From contig CAAEKX010000252.1 of the NCBI GenBank assembly GCA_900756605.1, forward strand, positions 1 through 5,760: a stretch of DNA of 5,760 nucleotides. The letters run 5' to 3'. The notes under the pieces were generated by a model that saw only the letters and a list, made by a program, of their open reading frames with translations, was not told the origin of the DNA and did no database searches. The DNA comes from Coriobacteriia bacterium (GTDB lineage Bacteria; Actinomycetota; Coriobacteriia; Coriobacteriales; QAMH01). Positions 5,593 through 5,760 of the stretch are shown piece by piece. Position numbers and translations under genes: made by a program. Within the stretch, counting starts at the first letter, position 1. The number at the start of each line of letters is the position of its first letter.

Positions 5593-5760
5593 AGCTCCTC
5601 CTCCAGCTTCTCCTCGGAAAGCCCCATCCCAACCTCGATACCCCGTGCGCGCAGGTCCTCCGCAAGCTGAATCGAGAACGGCAGCTCGAGACGCAACGCA
5701 CGCAGCGCAGCGGCATCGGTGAAGACCTCATCGGGCGTGCCCTCGAGTGCGATGCGTCCG
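5568..5760 (-). CDS. ecfA1: EcfA1, C-terminal fragment (5' part beyond window)
   Basis: Only the last 63 codons are visible, ending in TGA at 5570-5568. The fragment begins GRIALEGTPDEVF, which is the segment just after the switch-His strand in EcfA ATPases, and continues with ALRLELPFSIQLAEDLRARG, matching the C-terminal extension of the EcfA family; the ecfA2 product has the parallel text GTPDELF and LDVPRATKFALELAQRG. Catalytic motifs lie outside the window. The last 25 nt overlap the start of ecfA2 in another frame. Assignment as EcfA1 rests on the tandem order (EcfA1 precedes EcfA2 in most ECF operons) and the shared C-terminal pattern. Confidence 0.85.
   Translation of the reverse strand, partial: GRIALEGTPDEVFTDAAALRALRLELPFSIQLAEDLRARGIEVGMGLSEEKLEEELCQLLSNR
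5594..5604 (-). promoter_or_regulatory. Shine-Dalgarno deciding the GTG start of ecfA2
   Basis: The minus strand reads GGAGGAGGAGC just upstream of the GTG at 5592. The tandem GGA units offer several registers for pairing to 16S rRNA, and this site lies inside the ecfA1 coding region. It supports GTG as the start, since the encoded MPIAFEQVSFSY is the normal EcfA N-terminus and no better ATG exists upstream in frame. Confidence 0.65.

Noticed and set aside
4903..5670. 255-codon plus-strand open frame opposite ecfA2
   Set aside because: It is antisense to a complete EcfA2 with all ABC motifs and is also a GC-driven shadow.

Overview
The window is a GC-rich bacterial segment in which every gene I can support lies on the minus strand. 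Gene content and protein style (a high-GC EcfA pair, TypA, and a membrane M28-type peptidase with a very acidic region) suggest an anaerobic high-GC Gram-positive of the Coriobacteriia (Actinomycetota). That placement is from memory of protein style and is only moderately sure; no rRNA or other marker is present.

In transcription order, from the right edge to the left: the last 63 codons of ecfA1; ecfA2 (GTG start, overlapping ecfA1 by 25 nt); a 96-bp spacer almost filled by a 55-bp near-perfect palindrome; a small, strongly acidic protein of 133 residues that I do not recognise; a 165-bp gap with short repeats and palindromes; typA (607 residues from its conventional start); 13 nt later a stand-alone ABC ATPase of the COG1119 (ModF/PhrA-like) type; then, after 72 bp with a possible promoter, the first 464 codons of a membrane protein with M28 aminopeptidase motifs, which runs off the left edge.

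Functionally there are three blocks. EcfA1/EcfA2 form the ATPase pair of an energy-coupling factor vitamin or metal importer; its EcfT and S components are not in the window. TypA (BipA), a ribosome-associated translational GTPase, appears to be co-transcribed with the COG1119 ATPase. The membrane peptidase may have its own promoter. Most of this is housekeeping. The parts most worth a second look are the architecture of the peptidase (two helix pairs threaded through the catalytic domain, apparently cytoplasmic active site, about 200 acidic residues where the catalytic Glu pair is expected), the 55-bp palindrome abutting a Shine-Dalgarno, and the unidentified acidic protein. I see no mobile-element gene, CRISPR array, tRNA, rRNA or defence system. 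Long plus-strand open frames opposite typA and the peptidase are shadows of high-GC coding on the minus strand.
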